From: Verrucomicrobiota bacterium
GTDB lineage: Bacteria; Verrucomicrobiota; Verrucomicrobiia; Limisphaerales; CAIMTB01
DNA: 60,325 bases
Direction of reading: 5' to 3'
Assembly (NCBI GenBank): GCA_963205105.1
Contig: CAUJJW010000218.1
Coordinates: forward strand, 1 to 60,325
Numbering within the stretch: position 1 is the stretch's first letter; each line of letters begins with the position of its first letter. The notes below the pieces were generated by a model. The model did no database searches. It was not told the DNA's origin and was given only the letters and a program-made list of their open reading frames with translations. Below, in pieces: positions 45,001 to 53,259 of the stretch. A program made the position numbers and the translations under genes.

Positions 45001-47433
45001 CGTCTGGATCACCACAAAATCCGCCTCGGTCAGAGCGCTCCAAACCCCGTTGGACCAGGCGCGGGCCTTGACCGTCACGGATTCCGTCAGGCTGATCGGC
45101 GATTGCAGGTACCGCTGGGCGGACGAACCAATCTCACCGCCCGGACGACGCGGGTCGGTCCCGTTCAGGGTGTAATAGATCGTCGCCCCCACCGGAGCCA
45201 TCAGCAGACCGAAGCCTGCGGGGATCGGGCCTCCGTCCTGATTGAACTGCGGTGAGGCGATTTGGGGAAACAAGCCGTCATTGCGCAATTGTTGAAGCAC
45301 CACGGACGAACGTCCGGCGATGAAGTTGAGGTTTTGCTGCACCGCTCCCAGCCAGTTGTCATCGCGGGTGAAGGGATCCGAAGGCCGTTTGCTGTCGCCC
45401 CAGCGCGCCGACTCCGCCACCACCGCGCGGTCGATTTGGTTGCGCCGGCGCAGGTACAACTCCCGGGCCGCCGCCGGCGTCAATACCCCCTTGCCAAAGA
45501 AATGGCGTTGAATCCGATCGCCGACGCGAAGTCGGAACTCGGGACTTCCCTGGAGCTTTTGCCACAGCCACTGAGGGTTGCTCTTGCTCACCGAAGTGTC
45601 CCCGGCGGGAAAGGGTCCCGTACGGTCCGCGTTCACATCCAGAAGCGTGTGTTCGGCGTCATGGACAAAAAACTGATAGCCACGGTCCTGAGTCACCCGG
45701 TTCCACATGCCGAAGTAATTGTTCGGACTCGTGTTCCCCAGGAAGTTGGAAATGGGCGCATCCAGATTCCCTCCCCACAGGATGATCAGCATGTAGTCGA
45801 TCAGGTTGTCGGCATCGACATAGACCGGGTAGTCCGGGTTGCGCGTCCCGTCGGGGTTCTGTCCCAACAGGCGCCGGAAGAGGGTGTCGTCGACCCCCGG
45901 TTTCACCAGGTTGTAGATCTGGGTCCACGAACCCAGAGTCCCATCCGTGGCGAGCGTGACATAGGAACCCGCCTCCACCTTGATCACGTCGTAGTCGTCC
46001 TTGTTCCCACCCAGGTAGGTTTCGCCATAGCTGGCCTCGGGACGTTCGCAGGTGTTGAAGAGCCCCCAATACTGGCCGTTGATGTAGAGATGGTAGTAAT
46101 CCCCCCGTTCACCCGGCTGCCCCATGGCAAGTTGAACATCCCGGTTGAACTGATCCCTCATGAACGTCCCGCTGCCGTCCCCCTGAAAACTCCAGGAATA
46201 GTTCTGGAAGGTCCGCAGATCGAAGCCATCGAACTCCTCCGCCGCCCCTTCGCCAAACACCGGGTAGCGAAGCTTTGCGTCCCCGTACTCGTTTCGGAAA
46301 AAGAACCGGAACGCGTGCTTGGGATTGTCCCGGCTGCGACTGAACCCTCCTCGAATGCGAATTCCGCCATCCACCTGGAATTCAGCCAGACCATTGGTAC
46401 CGATCAACTCGAGCGACATCGGTCGCTCCCAGGCACGCCCATCCTGTCCAGGGTTCGCGTAGATGCCATTGGTTGAACTGAACATGTCGGGCAGGTGCAC
46501 CGTCACGCAAAACGACGGCAGGGTGCGGAGATCCTTCTCAATGGTGCCCTGATACCGCGGATCGTTCACCACATCGGGATCCATCCCGTAGTCCCGCACA
46601 TTGCTGCCCCACGAGGTCGGCCAACCCGGTGGCGGCGCTCCGGTCGGTGACTGCCGGATGATGTCCGAGGTGAACATGTAGGTGTGGGTGTCCACGTTCG
46701 ATGGCAACCACCCCGCCCGGAACGCCGCCGCGCGGACCACCGTGGTCCCGGCAATACGCAACGTGCCCGGCCACACCATGCCCGTCGTCGCCGTCGGCGG
46801 TGTTCCATTGGTCGTGAAGCGAATTTCAACTCCTGGCGTCTCCGAGGTGATCGCCAGATCAAACGGGGCCGTGAAAAACCCGCGGTTCACACTGAATTTC
46901 GTGTCCGCCACCTGGTCCACTGCGCCGACCCCATTGGCGGCTCCGGGGGTCGGAGCCGAGAAGAAGACCCAGGCGCCCGAGGAATCCACGCCATACGAAA
47001 CATCCGATATCTGGGGAGGAAACTGTGGCGACAGTTCGGTTGCCACCGTTTCACCATCCGGCTCGATCAACGCCAGGTATTCCCCCGCGTCATTCAAACC
47101 GAAGTTCGTGTGCAGATTCGCACCCGGAACCCGCCGATTCTTGCCCGACGCAAAAACGATCAGATACCCGTTCGCGGGCACCGTCACCGCGGGAAGTCGC
47201 CACTTCACCGGAGCCGCAGCGTCGTCGGTCAGAATCCAATTCTCCGCGTTCACCGCCGCCGTGGTGATGTTCCGGATTTCAATCCAATCCTCGAAATCCC
47301 CGTTCTCATCGGCCCTGTTCCTGCCGTTGGCGGCCAGAAACTCTGAAATCACGAGAGGCGAAGCCGCCTCGCAAGTCGTTGAGTACAGCCATCCGGCGAG
47401 CACAAGTCCTAATACGATCCCTTCGTGGCGCAT
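42052..47433 (-). CDS. giant secreted lamin-tail / CotH-domain protein
   Basis: Secreted multidomain protein of 1793 residues. A signal peptide (IVLGLVLAGWLYSTTCEAA) leads to a lamin-tail domain (about 25-150, LVISEFLAANG to NGYLIVFASG). A CotH kinase-like domain follows (about 300-640, with IRIRGGFSRSRDNPKHAF, ILWGGNLDAPISNFLG and HDAEHTLLDVN), then a chitobiase-like beta domain (IYYTLNGTDPRRPGGE). Further lamin-tail domains come next (LVINEIHYHP, LVNEVLTHTD, LVLNEILYAS), then PKD-like domains (about 1320-1410 and 1570-1660) with a galactose-binding-like module between. There is no obvious C-terminal sorting signal. CotH phosphorylates proteins in Bacillus spores; whether this one is active is unknown. 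Such proteins are common in Verrucomicrobia and probably act at the surface. Confidence 0.88.
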   Translation of the reverse strand: MRHEGIVLGLVLAGWLYSTTCEAASPLVISEFLAANGRNRADENGDFEDWIEIRNITTAAVNAENWILTDDAAAPVKWRLPAVTVPANGYLIVFASGKNRRVPGANLHTNFGLNDAGEYLALIEPDGETVATELSPQFPPQISDVSYGVDSSGAWVFFSAPTPGAANGVGAVDQVADTKFSVNRGFFTAPFDLAITSETPGVEIRFTTNGTPPTATTGMVWPGTLRIAGTTVVRAAAFRAGWLPSNVDTHTYMFTSDIIRQSPTGAPPPGWPTSWGSNVRDYGMDPDVVNDPRYQGTIEKDLRTLPSFCVTVHLPDMFSSTNGIYANPGQDGRAWERPMSLELIGTNGLAEFQVDGGIRIRGGFSRSRDNPKHAFRFFFRNEYGDAKLRYPVFGEGAAEEFDGFDLRTFQNYSWSFQGDGSGTFMRDQFNRDVQLAMGQPGERGDYYHLYINGQYWGLFNTCERPEASYGETYLGGNKDDYDVIKVEAGSYVTLATDGTLGSWTQIYNLVKPGVDDTLFRRLLGQNPDGTRNPDYPVYVDADNLIDYMLIILWGGNLDAPISNFLGNTSPNNYFGMWNRVTQDRGYQFFVHDAEHTLLDVNADRTGPFPAGDTSVSKSNPQWLWQKLQGSPEFRLRVGDRIQRHFFGKGVLTPAAARELYLRRRNQIDRAVVAESARWGDSKRPSDPFTRDDNWLGAVQQNLNFIAGRSSVVLQQLRNDGLFPQIASPQFNQDGGPIPAGFGLLMAPVGATIYYTLNGTDPRRPGGEIGSSAQRYLQSPISLTESVTVKARAWSNGVWSALTEADFVVIQTYKDLVINEIHYHPAASGGRDGDDFEFLELKNTAATSLDLSGVHFTNGIRFQFPNGTRLAAGDFAVLVRDLDAFQGRYPGVRVAGVYEGALNNSGERLTLVHAVGTPLTSVNYGTRPPWPSLTDGQGFSLVPSGSVPMAAPDDPSQWRASSRMGGSPGADDAPAGLLPVLVNEVLTHTDPPLVDSVELFNPNDAPASISGWWLSDDRGTPKKYRITPGTSIPPRGFLVLTELDFNRPVDGPNSFTFSSYGDGVWLSSANAEGELTGYSDGFVFGAAANAVSFGRYTNSVGAVRFPAQVELSMSAPNSGPRLGPLVLNEILYASGAGGTPFVEIRNVSSDTVPLYDPQAPTNTWRVGGIGFSFPTGSALPPGGLAVVSASDPAVFRQRHGIPETIPVFGPYPGVLQVGGETLTLERPDKPDLLPDGTWFVPFVAVDEVTYDDRAPWPVSASTGGLSLERQAPVGFADDPAAWRASFGEPSPGFPNDGNRAPQAVAGSDREVESAVFPLSVTLAGWGADDGLPVVPGRLSFVWSQVSGPGVVEWENGDRTNAMARLPGTGAYTFRLTASDGERSRTDEVVIVARRPSEAATWVTAGSVWRYLDNASDQGSAWRAAGFNDSTWRTGAAQLGYGDGDETTQIRSTAGGVRSTTFYFRRPFEVADPKAVNGLTVHLLRDDGAMVYINDVLVFRSNMPEGPVTASTVASSVVGGEDESTFFPQLVDPAVLVAGTNIVAVEVHQQNPSSSDVSFDLRLEGLIASANRPPTANAGPDLEAVAGEAVTIGGAFSDDGLPSSPGVAVVSWTQSEGPSNATIVGGNTSRPTVTFPAAGRYVLQLAVNDGLTTVTDSVTVVVGAGEQETYAAWRERHFSTAELGNPNVSGDGADPDGDGQNNRNEYDSGTLPRDAASVLQLRWVTALDGGLKLAVGVVKGRTYTVQARDDVAGTPWQSLVHLDAATCDCEVEVPWTRSPGSSPTQFYRVVTPRAP

Positions 47434-47560
47434 GCGCGGCGACCGTAACACAACCGTCGCTTTCGTGCACGCCCGAGATTTGGGCCGGGTTGTCAGGATT
47501 CCAGGACACCCTTCCGCGAGGTCCCGATTCGGTCCTTTAGCCGGCCCGACCCTGAGCCGC

Positions 47561-47748
47561 CCGATTCAGTTGCATCTCACGCCAAGACGCAGAGACGCCA
47601 AGAAGAACCAGCCAAGAAAGAAGCGAGCGCCCCGAGAGAATCTAGAACCAAAAGGTGTGGGTTGACCGAGGGCTCCCGACTCATGGTGTTCCTCGTATTT
47701 CTTGGCGTCGCGTCTTGGCGTGAACTCCTTCGAATTTGACTGAATCGG
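47561..47748. repeat. nested fold-back (inverted) repeat, MITE-like
   Basis: This lies in the only gene-free stretch over 300 bases (47434-47799), between the CotH gene and the sigma-fusion gene. Outer arms CCGATTCAGT (47561-47570) and ACTGAATCGG (47739-47748) are a perfect inverted pair. Inside them, a 26-base arm at 47577-47602 (TCACGCCAAGACGC, then AGAGACGCCAAG) pairs with a 23-base arm at 47701-47723 (CTTGGCGTCGCG, then TCTTGGCGTGA); the two differ by a 3-base deletion. The roughly 100-base centre has no gene. The internal repetition of GACGC and GCCAAG suggests a dispersed non-coding element. No target-site duplication was identified. The rest of the gap holds nothing recognisable. Confidence 0.75.
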
Positions 47749-47799
47749 CCCGCTGCGGCGCCAACCGTCATTCTCCGTCCCATGAACCCAACCCCGACA

Positions 47800-50472
47800 C
47801 TACTCCTTCTTCAGAATCGCCGTCACCCGATGGAGCAACTCCCGACCGCGCAGATCTCGCCCACGCAGGATGCCCTGCGGATCCACCACGTACGTCGTGA
47901 CCGAACTGCCGACATTCCATGCCTTCGCAATGGAACCGTCGGAATCGTCCCAGGCCGACGGGAACACGATGCCAGCCTTATTGGCGGCTTCGCGGGCGAC
48001 CTCCTTGTCATGATCGCCATTCACACCCAGGAACTTGATCCGATCCGCCGGCAGGGACCCCAGGGCTTTGCGATACTCGGCAACATCGGAGGCCGTGCTG
48101 CGGGTCCAGAACACCACGATCACGACGTTGCCGCGAAACCCCGCCAGGCTCAGAGATTCCCCGTCGAACGACGTCCCTTCGATCGGAGGAGCAGGTTGGC
48201 CAACTGACACGAACTTCAAGGCCTTGAGCGGCCCGGTGACGAGGCTGGACAGACGGTTGCCCCGCCACGCGACGTCGCCAAATTCGGTGGCAACCCGTTC
48301 GAACGCTGCGATTGCGGCTTGGGTCTCAGCCCGGTTTTCTCCGTTCTCCGCCGCATCCAGGTGAAACGTGGCGCGGACGAACAAGGCCCAGGCTCGGACA
48401 TCGCGACTTGGGTTCTTGGCGACCATCGCCTCCAACAAGGGAACCGAACATCGGTGGCGCATGCGCATCAGGCCGTCGCAGAGATCCGACAAGTCCGGAA
48501 CATGGATGTGATGCTCGAGGATGACCGACCCGGCACGTTCGACAAGGGGACCGTCCGGGGTGTTGAGCAGGATCGCTATGGCCGCCTTCCGTCCCTCCTC
48601 GGTCGTCGGCGAGGTTTCCAGGATCTCCGCCCAATCTTCGCTGTCAGTGGTGTCGGTCGTGTCCTCGGCCTTCGATTCCGGGTGCGGCAGGGTCTCGGAC
48701 AATCCCTTGCCGGTCCAATACCCGACTCGCCGGCGCAATCGGCCATTGCTGACGGGTGTTCCCACCGCCATGGAAAGACCGGCCAGGGTGAAAGTCTTGG
48801 CATCGACCGGCGCCCCGTACCGAACGTCGGAAAGGCGAACATGACTCCTGGATTCGTACGTGGGAGCGTGCTGCGTCGCGACCACGACTCGCGGAATCGG
48901 ATCCCCTGGACTCGCATCGTCGTAGGTGGAAACGGCTTCCTGACCCCGGAAAGCCACCTTCAGCACCCGAACCGGACGTGCGGCATCCATCCAGAAATCG
49001 ACCTCGTCGCCGGTAGCGTTCGACACCCGGACACGCCACGACGGTGCACCGTCGAGGTACTCCCGCCCGATGAGCCGGACTTCCTTGGCATGGGTGAGCA
49101 TCAGGCAGCCTTCAACGGAACCCCTGGGCGAGGCGTTCACGCTCAAGCCGAGGGTGCGCGGATCGAAGTTGTGGTACGTCGAACCGTGCGAGGGGTCTTC
49201 CAACGTCGCACCCTCGCTCTTGCCGTCGTTTTCGCGGTAGCTCATCAGCGAGGTGCCATCGTGGATCGACACCACACGGGCCTCGAAAGCACTCAGAAGC
49301 CCCACCGCGGTGGCGGCCTCCTGGGTCAAGGCGTCCGCTTGCTGAATAATCCGATCCTGCTCCGCTTCTTCGGGCGCGTACCGGTACGAGTATTCGGTGC
49401 CGCGGGAGTCGAACCTTCGTTGTGCACCATCGAACACCACCTCGACGGAGTTGCGGTTGGTCCAGCGCTTGCCGCCCCGCGAATTTTCGGTGGCGAAGTC
49501 GGCCTTCAGGGCTCCGGACGGAATGGCCAACCGGGCCGCGGCAACGGCTCGGAGCAGTTCGAGAGGCTTCGGCTCCTCGTCTTCGCTGTTGAGCCCTGTC
49601 CCCCCGGTGTTCGTCGCGGTCACGGTGGAATCGCCAGCGGATTCCGCGGCCGAAACCGCCAGGGCCATCCCCTGCGGCGAAGGCGCCGAGACTGGGATGC
49701 GCCCGGAAAACCCTTCCCAACGCGCCGCGAGAATACCCAGGCCGACGATTCCAACGAGACCGGCGATTCCCAGGAACAGTTTGCCCGTCAACGAGGCAAG
49801 GACGACGCCCGGAACGGTCGAGCTTCCGAGGGACACGGCGGCACCAGCCATGGCAGAAGCATCGAGTCCCGTCACGACCCCGGGGGGAGCCGCCTCCACT
49901 GCATGCTGGTCGAGCAGAGTGCCCAAGACCGCCACGGAACACGCCAAGCCTCGTTCGCCCAACAGGCCCCTCAGCCGCTCCAACGCCCGGCTGACCCGCA
50001 TCTTCGCAGCATCCTCGCTGACTCCAACCGCATCGCCGAGTTCGCGCATCGACATCCGTTCGAAGAATCGAAGGAGAACGGCTTGACGGTCGGCGTCGGA
50101 CAGGGCGTCGAGTGCCTCGTCCAATTCAGGAGCGAGTTCTGACCAGGGAACGGTTGCGTCGTTGGAAATCGGCATGGCGAACGCCTTCTGCTCACGGTTG
50201 CGTCGGCGGGTTTCGATGCGCCAGAGGTCGATCGAGACGTGGAGGGTGGTCCGGTGAAGCCAGGCGACCAATGCCGCGTCGATCCGAAAATCGGGCCTGG
50301 CGCGAGCCAGGCGGATGAAGACCTGCTGGGTCGCGTCCTTTGCCAAGTCCGAGTCGGGCAACCGACGACGCGCCACCGAGAAGACGAGGCTGGTGTACCG
50401 ACGTACCAACTCCCCGAAAGCGGTCTCCGACCGGTCTTCCCGAAAGTCCGTCCAGAGTTCGATCGCGTTCAT
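47800..50472 (-). CDS. ECF sigma factor fused to a membrane-anchored redoxin-like domain
   Basis: Single 890-residue protein with three parts. Residues about 10-175 are an ECF sigma factor: region 2 in AFGELVRRYTSLVFSVARRR through DATQQVFIRLARARP, and region 4 with LSDADRQAVLLRFFERM and an HTH in MRELGDAVGVSEDAAKMRVS. A hydrophobic helix (about 230-250, KLFLGIAGLVGIVGLGILAA) follows. The large part beyond it has a beta-rich LolA-like segment (about 300-600) and ends in a TlpA/AhpC-type redoxin domain (about 755-890, VGQPAPPIEGTSFDGESL to TTYVVDPQGILRGRDL). The redoxin CxxC is replaced by STAS in FWTRSTASDV, so it cannot do thiol exchange. The ATG at 50472 starts at the sigma domain; a GTG at 50553 would add a hydrophobic leader that makes no sense for a sigma factor. 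It follows ftsZ by 223 bases. Confidence 0.88.
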   Translation of the reverse strand: MNAIELWTDFREDRSETAFGELVRRYTSLVFSVARRRLPDSDLAKDATQQVFIRLARARPDFRIDAALVAWLHRTTLHVSIDLWRIETRRRNREQKAFAMPISNDATVPWSELAPELDEALDALSDADRQAVLLRFFERMSMRELGDAVGVSEDAAKMRVSRALERLRGLLGERGLACSVAVLGTLLDQHAVEAAPPGVVTGLDASAMAGAAVSLGSSTVPGVVLASLTGKLFLGIAGLVGIVGLGILAARWEGFSGRIPVSAPSPQGMALAVSAAESAGDSTVTATNTGGTGLNSEDEEPKPLELLRAVAAARLAIPSGALKADFATENSRGGKRWTNRNSVEVVFDGAQRRFDSRGTEYSYRYAPEEAEQDRIIQQADALTQEAATAVGLLSAFEARVVSIHDGTSLMSYRENDGKSEGATLEDPSHGSTYHNFDPRTLGLSVNASPRGSVEGCLMLTHAKEVRLIGREYLDGAPSWRVRVSNATGDEVDFWMDAARPVRVLKVAFRGQEAVSTYDDASPGDPIPRVVVATQHAPTYESRSHVRLSDVRYGAPVDAKTFTLAGLSMAVGTPVSNGRLRRRVGYWTGKGLSETLPHPESKAEDTTDTTDSEDWAEILETSPTTEEGRKAAIAILLNTPDGPLVERAGSVILEHHIHVPDLSDLCDGLMRMRHRCSVPLLEAMVAKNPSRDVRAWALFVRATFHLDAAENGENRAETQAAIAAFERVATEFGDVAWRGNRLSSLVTGPLKALKFVSVGQPAPPIEGTSFDGESLSLAGFRGNVVIVVFWTRSTASDVAEYRKALGSLPADRIKFLGVNGDHDKEVAREAANKAGIVFPSAWDDSDGSIAKAWNVGSSVTTYVVDPQGILRGRDLRGRELLHRVTAILKKE

Positions 50473-50695
50473 TGCACCTAGAATCGGCGCCGAGCCTGCG
50501 AAGGTAACCGCCGCGATCAACCACCGAAAAAGGGTGGCTCGTCCGCGGACCACCCAACCAGAACAAGGATGCCAGTGCAGGTCGTTCCCAGGAGGTACCA
50601 GGGTGAGACCGGAGCGGATTCCCCCCCGCCGTTGGATGTCGACGAAACTGACGCGATCGACAAAGCCACCCGTTGCCCGACCGCCCGCCGCCGAT

Positions 50696-52003
50696 TCAAT
50701 TCAAAGGCACCCCGCGCCGCAGGTAGGTGGGCTGGTCCAAATTATGCCCCCGTCGGATGGTCGGTTCGCATTTCTCGAAACGGCCCTTGGTGATGATTTC
50801 GAAAGGCAGCGGCACCTGCTGGGGCTTGCGACGTCCGCCCTTGGTCCGGGTCGCACTCCGGGACATGAGCTGATCGGTGAGTTCCGGGGTCAATTCCGGC
50901 GGCGGCGGAGCCATCCGGCGTGCGGTGCGCGCGGGGCCTTCCTCGGACGATGCGGACTCGGAGGAATCACTGGCCCCGGCAGAAGCCCGGGCATCGACCG
51001 GTTCCTCGGCCGGTTCGTGCAGGACCAACTGTCGGGAAGAAGCCACCAACGTCACGGTGAGGCGATCACCGCCGTTGTCGTCAACCGACGCGCCCACCAC
51101 GACCCGTGCGCCGTCGGAGCGGCGGTTCAGCTCATCCATGATGCGGCGCGTCTCGCCCATGCCGAGATTGCTGCCGGCACTGAAGCTCACCAGAAGCGAT
51201 TCGGCGCGTCTCAGAGTCTCACCACGCGCCAGCAACGGATGCGCCATCAGCAGACGCAAGGCTTCCTCGGCACGATCCGGACCCTCGACTTCGACCCGGG
51301 CGAAGGCGCTTTCCAGATTCGGGCCGCGCAGGACAGCGCAGATATCGGCGAAACTCACGTTCATCAGGCCCGGCCGGGTCAGGAGATTCCAGATGCAGGT
51401 GACGGCGTCCCGGATATGGGTGCTACTTGCCTGGAAAGCCTCCAGAAGCGTGGTCCGATCATCGGTCATGAGCAGCATCTTCTCGTTCGGAAGACACAGC
51501 ACACCGTCCGCAACGGTCTTCAGCCGGTGCAACCCCACCAGCGCCTGCTGCTGGCGCCGGGTTCCTTCGCACTCGAATGGGGCGGTGACAAAACCAAACA
51601 CGGAAGCTCCGGCCTCACGAGCCACCCGCGCCACCACCGGCGCGATTCCCGTCCCGCTGCCACCCCCCAGCCCTGCCAGGATGAACACCAGCGAGTAGCC
51701 CTGACAAAGCGCGCGCAGTGCCGGCAATTCCTCCTCGGCTGCCGTTCGTGCCAACTCGGGATCCCCGCCCGCGCCAAAACCACGGGTCAATCGCGCCCCG
51801 AGGAAGAGCTTTTCCGGCAACGCAACAGACTGGATTGCCGCGGCGTCGGCATCCAACGCGACATAGGACAGCCCCATGGGGGCGGACTCCCTCAGCACGA
51901 GGGCCATTTCGCATCCAGCCCGGCCGATGGCGACCACCAGGGCCGAACGCGGGGACCCCTCACGGGAGGCTTCGTTGCCGGGGACAGCGGAATGCAGGTT
52001 CAT
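50696..52003 (-). CDS. ftsZ: divergent FtsZ cell-division GTPase
   Basis: Tubulin-like protein of 435 residues forming the division ring. The GTP-binding loop reads AGLGGGSGTGIAPVVAR (canonical GGGTGTG, Ser here). In the T7 synergy loop, canonical NxDFADV reads NVSFADI, so one of the two catalytic aspartates is Ser217; the second is kept. The C-terminal third is an acidic, Ser/Pro-rich linker ending in DQPTYLRRG, which resembles the FtsA-binding peptide. It follows ftsA by 14 bases. The sequence is more distant from typical FtsZ than its neighbours are from theirs, as reported for Verrucomicrobia, but gene order makes the identity firm. Confidence 0.9.
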   Translation of the reverse strand: MNLHSAVPGNEASREGSPRSALVVAIGRAGCEMALVLRESAPMGLSYVALDADAAAIQSVALPEKLFLGARLTRGFGAGGDPELARTAAEEELPALRALCQGYSLVFILAGLGGGSGTGIAPVVARVAREAGASVFGFVTAPFECEGTRRQQQALVGLHRLKTVADGVLCLPNEKMLLMTDDRTTLLEAFQASSTHIRDAVTCIWNLLTRPGLMNVSFADICAVLRGPNLESAFARVEVEGPDRAEEALRLLMAHPLLARGETLRRAESLLVSFSAGSNLGMGETRRIMDELNRRSDGARVVVGASVDDNGGDRLTVTLVASSRQLVLHEPAEEPVDARASAGASDSSESASSEEGPARTARRMAPPPPELTPELTDQLMSRSATRTKGGRRKPQQVPLPFEIITKGRFEKCEPTIRRGHNLDQPTYLRRGVPLN

Positions 52004-52017
52004 GGGGATGGAATGGG

Positions 52018-53259
52018 TTAGAACAGGTTGAAGAACATTCGGGCCGGCGCCCACGACGTGAACCTCTTGAAGCGGCCGCTATCGTTTTTTTTTCGTTGTT
52101 GTCCGGCACCGAATTTCACGAGCCCGATGGCGGTGGCGAATTCCGGCTGGTCCAACGCCGAGGCAAGCCCGCTGATGCCTCGGGCATTGCCGGGAAAAGC
52201 CGGCAATTCGAACACCCGTTCCGCCAGTTCCAGAATCCGGGGAATCCGGGCACCGCCGCCGCAAACAAACACCCCGGCCCGCAAGTGATTCAACCAACCC
52301 GCCTCCTCCAGTTCCTCCCGGATGATTTCGAACGTCTCCTGGAGGCGGAGCGACATCACGCATCGCAGGTTCTCCACGTGGATCGGTCGCTCCGGGAGTC
52401 CGAGTTCGTTCTGGGGCGGCACCGTCACACCGCGCACGGAATCGTCAAAAACGGCGTCGCCGTGGTCCATCTTGAGCTTCTCGGCACGCCCCTGAGGCAC
52501 TTTCAACCCCAGGGCGATGTCCTGGGAGACATGGTCGCCACCGACGGCGATGACGCCGGTGTGCTTCACCACGCCGCGCGAATAGAGGACGTACTCAGTC
52601 ACACCGGCACCGAGGTCGATCACCAGGGAACCCAACTCCTTCTGCTCCGCTGTCAGGACAGCCAGCGAACTGGCAAGCCCGTTGAACACCACATCCTCCA
52701 CCTCGATATGCATCCCTTTGACCAGGCGGATCGCGTTCTGGAATCGATTGGTTCGGCCATGGACAACATGCATTTCCACTTCAAGGCGGTTGCCCAGCAT
52801 GCCCACCGGATCCCGGATCTCATCCTGATCCTCGACACTGAAATGCTGGCGGATGGCGTGAACCACGTAGTGGTCGGCGGGGATGTTGATGGCCTTCGCG
52901 TTCCGAATGACGTCATTCACGTCGTCGGAAGTGATCTCCCGGTCCCGCGACACGATCGGCTGAACCCCACGGTTGTTGAAGCCGCGCACGTGGCCACCCG
53001 AGACCCCGAGGTAGACCGACCGGATCTCGACGTCGGCCGAATGCTCGGCCTCCGCCAGGGCCTGGCGAACGTCCTCCTCCACCAACTGCGCCTCGACGAT
53101 CTCCCCCTTCCGCACTCCGCGCGACGGACATTGGCCGATGCCGATGATCGTGAGCACGCCCTCGGCATTCACTTCGCCAACCATGGCACAGACCTTGGAA
53201 GTACCGATCTCGAGACCGACCACCAGGGGGCGTCGCTCGAGGAATCGAAAATCAAACAT
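52018..53259 (-). CDS. ftsA: cell division protein FtsA
   Basis: Actin-like protein of 413 residues that ties FtsZ to the inner membrane. The first phosphate loop is VVGLEIGTSKVCAMVGE, the second ELGSLVIDLGAGVTEYVLY, and the adenosine motif is GVFVCGGGARIPRI. A C-terminal amphipathic helix (FTSWAPARMFFNLF) is the expected membrane anchor. The ATG at 53259 is fixed by GGAGGAAT just upstream and by an 8-base overlap with the end of ftsQ. The long upstream open frame is inside ftsQ and is discarded. Confidence 0.95.
   Translation of the reverse strand: MFDFRFLERRPLVVGLEIGTSKVCAMVGEVNAEGVLTIIGIGQCPSRGVRKGEIVEAQLVEEDVRQALAEAEHSADVEIRSVYLGVSGGHVRGFNNRGVQPIVSRDREITSDDVNDVIRNAKAINIPADHYVVHAIRQHFSVEDQDEIRDPVGMLGNRLEVEMHVVHGRTNRFQNAIRLVKGMHIEVEDVVFNGLASSLAVLTAEQKELGSLVIDLGAGVTEYVLYSRGVVKHTGVIAVGGDHVSQDIALGLKVPQGRAEKLKMDHGDAVFDDSVRGVTVPPQNELGLPERPIHVENLRCVMSLRLQETFEIIREELEEAGWLNHLRAGVFVCGGGARIPRILELAERVFELPAFPGNARGISGLASALDQPEFATAIGLVKFGAGQQRKKNDSGRFKRFTSWAPARMFFNLF

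Noticed and set aside
48319..50142. 607-codon plus-strand open frame opposite the sigma-fusion gene
   Set aside because: The minus strand encodes clear sigma and redoxin domains; the plus-strand product has no recognisable motif.
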